From contig NC_084802.1 in assembly GCF_963169125.1 (NCBI RefSeq), positions 39,144,607 to 39,208,606 of the forward strand: 64,000 nucleotides of DNA, given 5' to 3'. This document shows, in pieces, positions 44,573-56,830 of the stretch. How positions within the stretch are numbered: the stretch's first letter is position 1; each line of letters opens with the position of its first letter. The notes beneath the pieces are model-generated. The model saw nothing but the letters and a program-made list of their open reading frames with translations. It did not search any database and had not been told where the DNA came from. The position numbers and the translations under genes are program-made. Origin of the DNA: Humulus lupulus (taxonomy: Eukaryota; Streptophyta; Magnoliopsida; Rosales; Cannabaceae).

Positions 44573-45056
44573 GGTAATTCTACAATTAAATGTTTGCATA
44601 GTAAATGATTTTTTTTTTATTTAAAAAAAACAAAGTAGTATAATTTTTTTTAATTTCTCTTTTATTTTATTTTTCCTTAGTAATTTTTATTTATTCATTT
44701 TTTTATTTTATTTTTAGGTTTAGAATTTTATTTTCTAGATTTAGGTTTTTCCGGAAAAAGAGCATAAAATTTTAAACCATAAAATTAAAAAAAAAAGTAT
44801 TGAGAACATTTGTGTAATTTTGGAAATTAGTAAAAACCAAACTTGTTCTGTCTTAGAAAAATTGGTTCTTAAATAAGGTCTGTGTTAGCGTTACCCTCCA
44901 ATCTTTTCTAAGAACCTCGGGGAGTTCTAGAAAAGCTCTTGGGCCTAAAGTGGTACCTTGGCAGGCTTTCCAATTGGCCTGGGAACATTTTGGTGTATAC
45001 TTATTACATTATTACACACTTGCGCTTATAATACTTACAAAATAAAAAAAATAATT

Positions 45057-46254
45057 ATGCCACGAAACAGAGACGTACTAGGGAGATTTGTGAGACAACA
45101 AGTAGAAACTTTAGAAAACTCTCCTAGTTCGTCATTTTCTTCCATTCGTTCAAACACTCCCGATTCACCGAGACTTCCTGAACCACCCACGATGGCTCAT
45201 CAAGATGAAGTCCAACCAAGAACGCTACTAGAATGTTTACATCCTACGTGTACAGCCACACCTTCATCCCTAATGTATCCCAACAATATGCCAAATTTTG
45301 ATTTCCAACCCGGCATGATTAACCTCTTACCAACCTTCCATGGGTTGGAAAATGAGAGTCCGTATGTGCATATACGGGAATTCGAAGAGGTGGTGGCTAC
45401 ATTCAACAACCGAGCTGATGTCACCAACATTGTGAGATTGAAATTCTTTCCTTTCTCACTCAAAGACAAAGCACTGGTTGTATTCCTTAAGGCCTAGATC
45501 TATCGGAACATGGGACTAAATGACAAAAGAATTCTTTGCCAAATATTTCCCGCCCCATAAGACTAGCAGCCTTAAGAGGCAAATCTCTACCTTCATCCAG
45601 AAAGACCATGAAACTTTCCATCAGGTCTGGGATAGATTTAGAGATTTGATAAATCAATGCCCACATCATGGATACGAAAGCTGGCGTCTGATCAGATAGT
45701 TCTATGACGGTCTCACAATCGAACAAAGATAATTCGTACAAATGATGTGCAATGGCGAATTCCTTCAAAAAGATCCCGATGAAGCTTTCGAGTACCTCGA
45801 CGATCTTGCTGAAAAGTCCTACACATGGAATGGACTGAGTCCTATGGACAAGCCGCGATCAACTGGAATCTACCAATTAAAGGAAGATGACAACGTCAAA
45901 AGCCAAATCGAATCATTGAGACAACAATTCGAGGCTTTCAAATCTCAAGAAGGTAGAGGAATCCATATGGCTGCGAAGGTAGAGACACGAGATCCATGCT
46001 TTATATGTGGAGGGACGGAACATCAACCGCAAGAGTGCCCAACTCTTGGTGAGTTAAGAGGAGGAAATGAGGAACATTGCAATGCTTTACGGGATTACAA
46101 GAAGCTTTATAACCCTTTCTCAAACACTTACAATCCCGGTTGGCGTACCATCCAAATTTCAGCTGGAAGGATTCAAACCAAGCATCTAGAAGCCAATGGA
46201 GGCCTGAGTAGCAACAACCGCCAAAAGCATACATTGCTCCTCAAAATAACATGA
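45057..46254 (+). pseudogene. TE8 gag
   Basis: Starts MPRNRDVLGRFV at 45057; a longer upstream reading has no support. The first segment, with GMINLLPTFHGLENESP and LKFFPFSLKDKA, ends at TAG 45495. After a frameshift the gag domain continues with stops (EFFAKYFPPHKTS, CPHHGYESW), then is open from 45742 with MCNGEFLQKDPDEAFEYLD and the knuckle CFICGGTEHQPQEC. Another frameshift near 46150 leads to the next segment. Athila-type gag, disabled by two frameshifts and about four stops. Confidence 0.88.
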
Positions 46255-47097
46255 AGTCAAGTAATTCTCTTGAGAATACTTTACAAATGCTTGCGCAAAC
46301 TCAAATATCCTCAACTCAAGATCTCGAATCTTGTTTCACACAAATGGTAGAGGAAATGAAAGGCATGAAAGCCCAAATGACAAAGCTAAACACTACTTTG
46401 GCAATTCAAGAGCATGGTAGACTTCCCGCTCAACCTCTAATCCATCAAAAAGGGCAACACATGGCACAAACCTCCTCCTCTGCAAATAAAAATTTCAAAG
46501 AGGTTAATGCCATCTCTACTCGAAGTGGTCAAAGTACGGTTTTAGCGTTAACTAAGACAACGAGTACGTCAATGCCCGCTCCAGATAATGATGTGCCAAT
46601 AAGCATTCCAGTAAAGGAACCCTTTCCTCAAGCTTTGAAATCCACTGGAAAGGTACTAGAAAGTCATGGTGAAATCCTAGACCTTCTAACACAAGTGAAG
46701 ATCAACTTGCCATTATTGCATGTGATCAAACAAGTGCCGGCTTATGCCAAGGTTATCAAGGATTTGTGCACCGTTAAAAGAAAGCACTATGTCAAGAAAA
46801 CTGCATTCTTGGCAAAACAAGCTAGCGCGGTGATTGACTGCAAGACACTGCCTAAGTACAAAGATCCTGGTTGTCCCACCATCTCATGTAAAATTGGGGA
46901 GCAGGAATTTGGTCAAGCCCTTCTAGACTTAGGAGCAAGTGTAAATCTCATGCCATATTCAATATACTTGCAATTAGGTCTAGGAGAACTCAAGCCCACA
47001 TATGTGGTGCTACAATTGGCCGATTGATCAGTTAAGAAACCTCAGGGAATAGTAGAAGACATTCTTATTCAAATTGAAAAATTCTATTACCCTGTTG
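46251..47097 (+). pseudogene. TE8 gag end and protease, cut by TE9
   Basis: Open 46251-47027 with a coiled-coil segment, a Ser/Thr/Pro linker and the protease: CPTISCKIG, then the active-site motif LLDLGASVNLMPYS. TGA at 47025 follows QLAD, where Arg (CGA) would be expected. The frame then goes on with KKPQGIVEDILIQ to PVDF, where TE9 enters at 47103. Protease processes gag-pol and its catalytic Asp is present. Confidence 0.87.
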
Positions 47098-47102
47098 ATT
47101 TT

Positions 47103-49331
47103 TGTTGGAAATGTGCCCTAAAAGCATATGTAGTAGACATTGTTTTTATGAAATAAATGAATGAATTGAATTTTTTATGCATATATTTTATGGACTATAT
47201 TATTCTGTGATAATATTAAGTAAATATCAGGAAAATTCCTAAGTTCATATATGTGATCTCAAACATGTATTGTTACGGGAGGATTGTGTTTGAGATAAAT
47301 GAACTTGAATAGTTCGCAGTAAAATAAAGTTATGGAATCTTTAGATTAATTACTGCAAGTACGGTCCACTAGTATTATGAATACATGTGATCTAGATCCA
47401 TATCACTACTGTGGTAGGACACTTTAGTGGAGGTGCTTTATATATTAGAGAATATATAGAACTGGACCAGATATGTTTATTAATACTTAGTTAAATACCG
47501 TTTCGAAGTATTAATTAAATATATAAACTGATGATCATATACAAATAGATCTTAATCCTGAAAGTACTATGAACTCCTGTTTATGTTATATGAGTTCTTT
47601 GATTCACTTGTTAGGGTCTGTCAGAATGATCAGGCTAGAAACTTTTATTTTGGGAACTCATTAATGTAGATGGCTGGGGACATAGTATACAGATATGGAA
47701 TCTATGCCTTCTCGCAAGAGATTGAATGATGGTTCTCTTAAGGGTTGACTTTTGGGACTGAAAGGTTATTGAGCTCAAATTCATAATTTAGTTATGAATT
47801 AACCTTCACTAGTAGAGTCAATGGTAGTTAAGGAAACAAGAGATAATTAAAAGGGTAAAACAGTAATTTTATTCCCGATTAACTATGAACCATTATTAGA
47901 GGGTCAAGTTGTATGCAATGATTATATCAATGGACACTTTATGATTATAAAGTACTCAGTAAATGAAATGTCTATAATTACAAGAGTGCTGTCTGATATT
48001 TATAGTGGAATACTCATAAGATTAATAAATTAAGATTATTTAATTAAAGAGTTTAATTAATGATCTCAAATTTATTGGAGCTTGGAATTATAGGTCCATA
48101 GGTCCCCATAGCGGCTCTATCAACACTGTTCAAGGTAAGAGTTGATATGAAGGGAAAATAGTTTAAAGACATATTTAAGAAGAAATTTGTTCTTCAGGCC
48201 AAATATGCAATTATATGATAATAGTGATTAATTAATTAATTACAAATTAGTTGTAGTTAACAAAATTAATTAATATTTAATTATTGTATAATTTTCGAAA
48301 TTATATTAAATAATTAAATTAATTTCAAAATTGAATTAAATAATTAATTAATTATAATTTTCGAAATTATAATAAATTAAATATTTATTTTCGAACATTT
48401 TGAATTTAATTAATTGGTAGAATTAATTAAATATCTTTATTTGAGTGGGAGATAATAATCTGACAAGTTCAAATTGGATTTGAATTTAAAAGATTAATAT
48501 TTATTCAAATAATTAATTATATTTGATAATTAATTTGAAATTCAAATTTGAATTAGTTATCAGGTTGTTAGATCTTATCTGACAAAGTAGTTTGAATAAA
48601 TAACTAAATAAAAATTGAAAAACCAACATTCCTAAAATTAGGGAAGCTACACGTGCACACACAGTCCATGGACTGTGTGTGGCATGTAGGGCAATTTTCA
48701 GGGATGAGATTTTCATTTTTATTTCTTTAATTAATTAATTAATGGATAATTCAAAAATTGGTTTTTGGATTTTTTCATTAATAGAATAATTAATTAATTA
48801 AAAAGTAAATTGTAAAATGGTTACAGATTTATTTTTTAAAATTTGAATATTTTCTTTTAAGTATGACTAATCAGAAAAATATTAAGAGATTAAGGTGTGA
48901 GACAACTCTGAATATTCGCTCTGTGAAAAATAGAACGATAGTTTTCTCTCCCTGAAAATAAAGAACCAATTATCAGGCCTATTCTCTTGATCTCATGTGT
49001 TGAGTACATCAAGTAGAATCACAAATAAACTATCCTTCATTCTCTAAGTGCCCACACATTTCTTGAGGTGTAGAGAACGCTTTGTAAGATCTTGGTGTGA
49101 GTACGTGGGAGCAACTTGGATAGGAAGATCGTTCTAAATACGAAAAGATAGCAAGGATACTTGATAGGCTTCAAGAGGTATGAATTCTATCCTTATCTTG
49201 TTTATGATTAATGTATGTATATTAATGGACCCGCATATTTAAAGGTAGTTTAAATATGTTACAAAATTTTGTTGTACACTGGGCCAACCACACCACCATT
49301 CCGCTGTGTATTAGGAAACTCGTTCCTAACA
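47103..49331 (+). repeat. TE9: solo LTR, copia-like
   Basis: 2229 bp, TGTTGGAAATGTGCCC to CGTTCCTAACA, with a perfect TSD ATTTT (47098-47102, 49332-49336). It is non-coding and AT-rich, with no internal primer site, polypurine tract or repeated ends, so it is most simply a solo LTR. The termini resemble LTRs of plant copia elements. Superfamily assignment is inference. It interrupts the TE8 protease-RT linker. Confidence 0.8.
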
Positions 49332-49336
49332 ATTTT

Positions 49337-49967
49337 CTCATCTTGGACACTCAATCTGAAGTGAGTATAGAGTCCAAAATTCCCATCATTCTCAGTAGAC
49401 CTTTCCTCGCAACAGAAAATGCACTCATTAACTGTAGGAATGGTCTCATGAAAATCTCTTTCGGGAACATGACTCTAGAAGTGAATGTTTTCCATATCGG
49501 CAAACAACCACATGATAACGATGAGTGTTTCCAATCATATCTGATCGATACACTTATTTCGGAAAAGGTCGAAGCAAAATACTCGTCTAATCATTTTAAT
49601 CACCTCTTCCAAATTTCAGAAAGTTCTGAACCCGATGAGTCTAAAATCAACCCTGAAATCGTGAAACACTCACAGGCTAGAAGAACCATGTTTTGGAATC
49701 CAATCTTTGAGGAACTCCCTCAAGATCGAGAAACACCAATACCATCCATTGAACAAGCTCCTAAACCAAAGTTGGCACAACTTCCCGAGGGTCTTAAGCA
49801 TGTTTTCCTGGGAGCTGATGACACTTTTCCTGTCATAATATCCTCCAAGATCAATGCCACACAAGAGCGCCAACTCATCAATGTGTTGCAAGAACAAAGA
49901 GATGCATTAGGATGGATGATAGCTGACATCAAAAGTCAGTCCTTTAATCTGCTCCCATCACATTCAA
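49337..49967 (+). pseudogene. TE8 protease-RT linker
   Basis: Resumes as LILDTQSE right after the TE9 TSD, then IPIILSRPFLATENAL and a variable linker with LPEGLKHVFLGADDTFPVI and LGWMIADIK, the region before RT in Athila pol. The frame shifts near 49940-49970, where the RT frame begins. Confidence 0.85.
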
Positions 49968-51041
49968 TTGGAAGATGGGGCTATACCACGTCGTGACCCT
50001 CAAATAAGATTGAACCCAATGATGAAGGAAGTAGTAAAGACTGAAGTCTTGAAACTTCTGGATTCTGGCATAATCTATCCTGTTGCTGACAATAAATGGG
50101 TCAGCCCAACTCAGGTTGTTCCCAAGAAATCTGGGGTAACAGTGGTACAAAATGAAAAAGGGGAACTTGTTCCTACCAAGGTCACAACTGGGTGGCGCAT
50201 GTGCATTGATTATAGAAAATTAAATGTAGCCACCCGCAAAGACCATTTTCCACTTCCATTCATCGATCAAATATTGGAACGTGTGGCAGGTCATCCATTC
50301 TATATTTTTCTCAATGGTTATTCAGGGTATTACCAAATCGAGATTGCCTTAGAAGATCAGGATAAGACCACATTCACTTGTCCTTTTAGTACTTTTGCCT
50401 TTCGGCGCATGCCATTTGGCCTGTGCAATGCTCCGGCCACTTTCCAGCGATGAATGATGAGCATATTTAGAGATATGATCGAGAAATGTATGGAAGTATT
50501 CATGGATGATTTGACAGTCTTTGGAGATTCCTTTGAGTCAAGCCTTCTCAATTTAGAGTCTGTGCTTAAACGTTGCAAAGAAAAGGGCTTGGTACTCAAC
50601 TGGGAAAAGTGTCATTTCATGGTGCCATCAGGCATAGTCTTGGGGCATGTCGTGTCAGAATGAGGAATTTAGGTCGATCAATCAAAGATTGAACTCATAT
50701 CAAAGCTGCCCAAGATTGTTAAAGATATTCGATCTTCTCTTGGGCATGTAGGATTCTATAGGAGGTTCATAAATTTTTTTTCGACAATTGCTCGCCCTTT
50801 GTCAAACCTCCTAGCAAAAGATGTTTTGTTCATTTGGACATCTGAGTGCGAGGAATCTTTTCGAACGCTTGTTGCAAAAATCACTTTCGCCCCTATCATT
50901 CAGCCACCTAATTGGAACTTACCGTTCGAAGTCATGTGTGATGCTAGAAATTATGCTATAGGGGTCATCTTAGGTCAAAGAAGGAAGGGAAACCCTTCGT
51001 TGTTTATTACGCAAGTAGAACTCTTAACAGTGCTCAAATGA
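49968..51041 (+). pseudogene. TE8 reverse transcriptase
   Basis: Blocks in order: LNPMMKEVVKTEVLKLLD, WVSPTQVVPKKSG, GWRMCIDYRKLN, and FLNGYSGYYQI where Asp of FLDGYSG is replaced by Asn. Then come MPFGLCNAPATFQR, TGA at 50451, FMDDLTVFG (Asp pair intact), LNWEKCHFM and GIVLGHVVSE. Further stops lie near 50660-50670. The connection domain ([35 protein letters not shown]) runs to 51041. It is inactive through loss of a metal-binding Asp and several stops. Confidence 0.88.
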
Positions 51042-51330
51042 ACTATTATACCACTGAAAAAGAGTTACTTGCTATAGTATTCACACTTGACAAGTTTCGT
51101 TCCTACCTGATTGGTTCACCTATCACAGTCTTTACGGACCATTCTGCCTTAAAATACTTCCTTTCCAAAAAGGATGCTAAGGCGCGTTTAATTAGGTGGA
51201 TCCTTCTGTTACAGGAATTTGATCTGACCATAAAAGACAAGAAAGGAGTTGAAAACGTGGTAGCATACCACTTATCTCGTCTTGAATTTTTCGATTCCGC
51301 TGATGGCCCAGCCATTCGAGATGACTTCCC
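51038..51330 (+). pseudogene. TE8 RNase H
   Basis: [58 protein letters not shown], and [12 protein letters not shown] where Asp is usual (VADHLSRL). The first Glu and middle Asp remain. The Tyr replacement should abolish metal binding. It continues without a stop into integrase. Confidence 0.85.
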
Positions 51331-52655
51331 TAATGAACATCTCTTCCCAGTCACTAAGTTGCCATGGTACGCTCATATCATTAATTACTCAGTAACTGGT
51401 GAACTTCCAACTGCATGGAGTGCACAAGATAAACGTAAAATTTTGGTCGAGGTTCATAACTTCTATAGGGACGATCCATATCTATTTAAGTATTGCCCCG
51501 ACCAAATTATGAGACAATGCATTCCAGATGATGAAATTTTTAGTTTCTTGAACTTTTGTCATAATGAAGATTGTGGTGGTCATTTTTCTATGAAAAAGAC
51601 TGCTGCAAAAATCTTACAGTGTGGTCTTTGTTGGCCTACTTTGTTCAAAGACACTAACAATTTCTGCTGATCATGTGAAAGGTGTCAGAAATTAGGTGCC
51701 CTGTCCCGACGACATATGATGCCATTAAACCCAATTCTTGTAATAGAAATATTCGATTGTTGGGGGACAAACTTTATGGGACCATTCCCACCTTCTTCTG
51801 GCTACCTTTACATTCTCCTCGCCATAGACTATGTCTTAAAATGGGTGGAAGCTGTGCCTTGTCGAAATAATGATAACACAACTGTTGTGAAATTCTTAAA
51901 GGAAAATGTGTTATCTAGGTTTGGCACACCTTGCGCTATCATAAGTGATCAAGGCACCCATTTTTGCAACTATTCTTTCGAGACCTTAATGCAAAAATAT
52001 GGTGTAATTCATAAGGTTGCATTGCCTTATCAGCCCACAGACAAATGGCCAAGCTGAGTTAGCCAACCGAGAAATTAAGCAAATCTTAGAAAAGACGGTT
52101 AATCCTGATAGCAAAGATTGGTCCTCACGACTTCTCAATGCTCTCTGGGCATACCGCACTTCTTACAAAACTCAGCTCAATATGTCTCCTTATAGGCTAG
52201 TCTATGGCAAAGCCTGCCACCTTCTTGTTGAGCTAGAACACAAAGCTTATTGGGCAGTTAAAAGCCTAAATTTTGATCTCACGGCGGCAGGACTCAATCG
52301 TAAGCTTCAGTTGTCAGAAATTGAAGAATTAAGAAAAGATGCTTATGACAACTCTAGGATCTACAAGGCTAAAATGAAAGCAGCCCATGACAAGCAGATC
52401 CTAAGAAAAGAATTTGAGCCAAACCAACAAGTGCATCTTCATGAGTCTCGTTTGCATATCCACCCTGGCAAGCTGAGATCAAGGTGGACTGGCCCATATG
52501 TTGTGAAAACCGTCTTTCCCAACGGTGCTGTTGAGGTCATAGACCCAACTGATGGGAGAGAATTCAAAGTAAATGGCCAACGACTGAAACACTACATAGA
52601 GAGGGTGACCCAGCCTGAAGAAGTCACTCTCGTGGAACCGGTTTACCAAGTTTGA
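51331..52655 (+). pseudogene. TE8 integrase
   Basis: The zinc region has [15 protein letters not shown], then TGA at 51668 before SCERCQKLG. In the core, FDCWGTNFMGPF has Asn where the first catalytic Asp stands. IISDQGTHF keeps the second Asp and NGQAELANREIK keeps Glu after a frameshift near 52040. The C-terminal tail GKLRSRWTGPYVV, typical of Athila/gypsy integrase, ends at 52655 (YQV stop). It is broken by one stop, one frameshift and one catalytic substitution. Confidence 0.88.
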
Positions 52656-53900
52656 GTAGTGTTCCAAATTGTTTGTACATAGGTTTGTTTTCTGTTCATT
52701 TCCCTTTTGTCATTTTATTTTATTTGTTATCATTTTGTATTTTCAGTTTTTCATGTTTTAGAGAATCAATAATCGCTCTATCACTCGATGCTCGCTATCC
52801 AGGTGTTCTCTTTCCCTGCTCTTTTACATTTATTATCTTTTGAGACATTGAGGACACTGTCAGATTTTGGTTGGGGGTGGTGAGCATATTCATGCACGTT
52901 CATGTTGATTTTTATCATATTAATATTTTCACAGTCAAATTTTTTAAAAATTACTTATTTATTTTTGTAAAATGTTACTTTTGAGTCAAATTTTGTTATC
53001 TGTATTACTAAGAGTTTCTCTAGAGTTACCTAATGCACATGCCAAATGTTGTGGTAAGATGGTTGTTAGTACATATTTGCTTAGAATTTTTCCATGTTTA
53101 AGTAATTCATTCTTTTGTGTGAGAAGTGAGACTTGAGAAAACAACTTTTAAATTTTTATTGATTCTTAGAAATGGTTATAATTATTTGAACAAGGTATTG
53201 TGGTATGAATGGATGATGTTTTAGGGATAATATTTTCTATAGACAAATCTTATTAGAGAGCCTTTTATTTTGTTATTCATGAAAAAGAAAAAGAAAAAAA
53301 AATAGAAAAATTGGAGAAAGACACAAGAGCAATATTTCTATCATTTTCAATTATGTTGTCTCTTGTGTCCACGAAAAAAAAAATTTGTTTATTAATTTCC
53401 TATTTTATTTTATGACTCTTAGAATAAATGTAAAGATTGTCTATTTAACTTAAAATCCCGAAAAACTGGTTTTGTGGTACTCTTTATGGTGGTTGTCCAA
53501 ATGGTTTATTTCATATCTTCGTTTCAATAATTATTTAAGAGTTTGTCCTAAATATATACCAATTTGATGAGTGCTTACTTCTTTTCCAACTCCATGAGTG
53601 AAACCCTTAAACTTTAAATATTTTCAATTACATGAGAGATTAATGGAGTTGAGACTTTTACTTGGCATAATTTCGAAAGCTTTATGTGCTATAGTTTGCG
53701 GTAAAAAGGTTCAAGTTTGGTGCACACACTCACAACTCTAGATTTATTCGAAGTAATTTTGATAACTCTTGTTGACTTGTTACTAACATTTTGTGTTAAT
53801 ACTTAAGTTCTTTTATAATTTTTGACCGGAAATATATCATGTTGACATTTATTATTTCGCTTGAATTGCTAGAGACTAGCAATAAGCTGGTTGGGGGTTG
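52656..53900 (+). other. TE8 3' non-coding region with two polypurine-like tracts
   Basis: About 1.2 kb without an ORF. TTGGTTGGGGGTGG near 52870 and CTGGTTGGGGGTTG at 53887-53900 are similar purine tracts. The second abuts the 3' LTR and is the working tract, and the first may be a central or duplicated one. No envelope-like gene is seen where some Athila elements have one. Confidence 0.7.
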
Positions 53901-55328
53901 TGATTAGTGTTCAAAATTATCATTTTATTAGTTTTAAAGTTTAAAATTAATTAAGTTTTAATTAATATTTTTATGGATTAATTGTTATATATTTTATATT
54001 TGAAAATATTAATTTTAATTTAATTTGTGTTTAATTTTCAAGAAATAAAATGTATTTTGACACAAAGAAAAGGAAAGAAGAAAGAATGATTAAAATTGAA
54101 GAAATAATGAAGAAAATGGCATTTTTGAAGATAGAATGGCCCAAATAAGCCAGGCCCAAACTTTCAGCAGCCAAGTCGAGCCGAGCCAAGCCGAGTCGAA
54201 GCTGCGCCTGCCACGATCTGACATTGCTGCCAGCTACCTGACACGCGTCCCACGCCGCCAGCAGCTGTCCCCCACGTGCCCAACAACAGCCTGCTGAAGC
54301 CCCCTAACACGGTCCCACGCGCCAACAGCTGTCCGCACGCCGCCTGACGCCATCTGACGCACAGCCTGCTGAGCAATCAGCTTCTGCTACGTCGCCTTGC
54401 TGTCTCCAACTCCACCAGCAGCATTTTCCCTTAGCCAATCCGAGGTCGACACGTGTCCACTTGTCCCTTTTTCCATTAGATTTTGAAGCCTCTTTCTACA
54501 CTTCCTAATGCACGCAAATACACATTTTGGGTCCAATTTTCACTATAAATAGATGACCAAATGTAGGGAAAAAAATCATCAGATGGTGGAATTAAGTGTG
54601 GAGAGTATAGTGAGAAAGAAAATCATTTTTGTTCTTATTTTTCTTTCATTTCTTTTACATTACTTTGAGTGAAAACAATGCCTATTTTAGGCTAAATTCT
54701 CTTGTGGAAAGGCTAGAGTGAAGTTCATGTTTCACATTATATTTTTAATATATTGATTCTTTATTTTGTTCTTCATTTCTATATATTTGTTATAATTAAA
54801 TTTATTTTCTTCTAATTTTTATTCTAAATTTATTAGTGTCTTTTACATAAGTCTAGTCATGCTCTTCTTATGTAATTTAGGCTTTTAATTTAATTTAGGA
54901 TATTTGTTATATTATATGCTTTTTACTGCATTCTACCATTGGCATTTTGTCACTCTAAGGTATATAATATGATAGGTTTTTAAAAATTAGAAGTTAGTAT
55001 AATTTAATTAAAGAACATATTTTAAGGTGAGCTTTGTTATATATATTTTCCAACTATAATTAACGGTGTAGAATTATAGCTGAGTATAATGAATCAATTT
55101 TATTAATATATATATATGTTTGCATGAATGAAACTTATGCCTTCCATATTTTCCTTCTGATTCTAATTCCTCGATTTTGTTTATTTAATGTTTATATTCT
55201 TTTTCAAAGTTACATCATTTCAAAGTTTATTATTTCTGATTTACTAATATTTCTTTTTACTTGTATTTTACCTCTACGACATAGCCCGATTACTACTGCG
55301 ACCACTTAGGAGTTATTGGGAGATATCA
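53901..55328 (+). repeat. TE8 3' LTR
   Basis: 1428 bp, the partner of 43136-44549 with scattered substitutions and small indels (for example an extra GAGCCGAGCC near 54180). TATAAATA lies at 54544-54551. Followed by TSD GTTAA. Confidence 0.92.
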
Positions 55329-55333
55329 GTTAA

Positions 55334-55568
55334 CTATCCAGACATTTTTATTTTATGTTATTTTTGTTTTAAACTTGTTGTATTATTGTATACCACTGAT
55401 GCCCCCTTAATATCCTATGAGTGTGACCATAGATTATTAAATTAAGAGAGTTTGCAAAAAATACAAAATTTAATAAAGAAAATGACTTATGATCAAAATC
55501 GAACATTTTATTAATAAAAATTATGTAAAAACAAATATGCTTGGTTACAATGAGACATCATTCCTACA
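55334..55568. other. TE6 spacer, continuation
   Basis: AT-rich non-coding remainder of the TE6 spacer between the TE8 TSD and the integrase stop codon. It contains one more copy of the TATCCAGACA-type repeat unit. Confidence 0.6.
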
Positions 55569-56830
55569 CTATTGATAGTAAGGACGTAGATGCTTGCCAT
55601 TCAAAGCTCGCGGTACCAATTCTCCATTTAATCTGGCCAATTTATATACTCCGCGCTGAATAATGGACTCGATTTGGTAAGGTCCTTCCCAATTAGGTCA
55701 GAGTACACCAGCAGACATGTCCCTTGTAGCTAAGAATACATGTCTTACATATTGCCCAAAATATCCCCTTGAGATTAATCCTTCATTCTCGTCTTTTAAC
55801 TGTCGACATTCATTGGTTGTATGTCTGATATCCCAGTGGAATCTACAGTAATTACTAGAGTCTCTTTTTGCCTTTTGATTCCTCATGGGGTCAAGTCGTT
55901 TGAATGGGACCTGGTTTTCATTGGCCAGGTAGATATTCTCCCGAGACTCATTGAGCTAGGTATATACTTTGTATACGGAGAAGTATCTTTCTCCTTTTTT
56001 CTTCTTTCCTCCATCAGCCTCGGGGTTATTCCCTTCATTTTTCTTTCTCTTGGAAGGGTTGTACCCGGGGGGTTTTGAAGTTGTGGGGTCCCCCGAGGTC
56101 GAAGCAGAGTTTGCGTTTGTTGTTGTAGTTACGAGTTGAGAGGTCATATTCATTGCTAACCTTGCTTCCTTTACATTAACAAACCTTTCGGCTCTTCGAT
56201 TAAACTTGGTTAAAGACCTGACAGGCTTCCTTTGCAAGTCTTCCCAAAGAGGACTTCCTGGCATTACACCGGCTCGAACGACCATTAAATGACCACTATC
56301 ATCGACATATCGAGCCCAAGCCACTTCTAGGTTAAACCTCGTGAGGTAATCTTTTAGTGACTCGTTTGGCTGTTGTCAGACGTTGGTTAAGGCTGAAGCC
56401 TCGGGCCTAATGCTAACCATAAATTTAAATTGTTTCTTGAAGTCTCTTGACAATTGATCCCAAGTGCGATCAAATGTCTTTTGAACTTTTTGAACCAGTT
56501 TTTTCCTGGTCCTGTGAGAGTGGCTGGGAACAGCATACACCTGAGCTCGTAGCCTACATTGCTGGCTCGCATGATTGTGTTGAATGTGCTCAGATGGATA
56601 TAGGGATCTGAATTTCCGTCAAATGGTGGGACATGAGGAGTCTTAAACCCTTGAGGAAAGGTATTGTTGGAGATATGCAGGGCGAACAACTCGAGTTCTT
56701 CATCGAACTCTTCATCCCTTTCCCGGCTACGTTCGTTCTGCAAGAGCCTGAATGCTCTCTTGAACTGTTCAATCCTTTCTTGGACCAGATCTATAGGAGG
56801 CTTGGCTTGGACCTGAGGGGGCTGGTTATT
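55569..56830 (-). pseudogene. TE6 gag fused to integrase tail by internal deletion
   Basis: Minus strand from the TE10 boundary. The gag domain has PPIDLVQERIEQFKRAF, FPQGFKTPHVPPFDGNSDP, RCMLFPATLTGPGKNWF and, after a frameshift near 56390, VMPGSPLWEDLQRKP and RAERFVNVKEAR. It goes on through a Lys/Ser/Pro-rich linker to the knuckle YCRFHWDIRHTTNEC. The frame then passes at about 55750 straight into the integrase tail VFLATRDMSAGVL, TGA at 55698, PNWEGPYQIES and HLRPYYQ, ending at 55569. Everything from protease to most of integrase is absent. The first residues of the long ORF (56831-56866) belong to TE10. Confidence 0.85.

Larger units (their letters stand above)
43136..55328 (+). mobile_element. 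TE8: Athila-like Ty3/gypsy element, nearly full length
   Basis: 12.2 kb including TE9. Perfect TSD GTTAA at 43131-43135 and 55329-55333. LTRs of 1414 and 1428 bp, tRNA-Asp primer site, gag, protease, RT, RNase H, integrase, a 1.2-kb 3' non-coding region and a polypurine tract. All proteins are recognisable, but there are several stops and frameshifts, and catalytic residues are altered in RT, RNase H and integrase. No envelope-like ORF is seen. Confidence 0.93.
31472..56830 (-). mobile_element. TE6: Tat/Retand-like element, minus strand, split by TE7 and TE8
   Basis: From its 3' end: LTR (31472-32316), polypurine tract, antisense gene (plus strand, 32584-34239 and 41282-42303), spacer (42304-43135 and 55334-55568), integrase tail fused to the gag knuckle (55569-55886), and gag to 56830, where TE10 cuts in. 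TE7 lies in the antisense gene and TE8 in the spacer. Without insertions about 5.1 kb is visible. The 5' LTR is not in the window. Protease, RT, RNase H and most of integrase are deleted, so it was non-autonomous. Confidence 0.85.
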
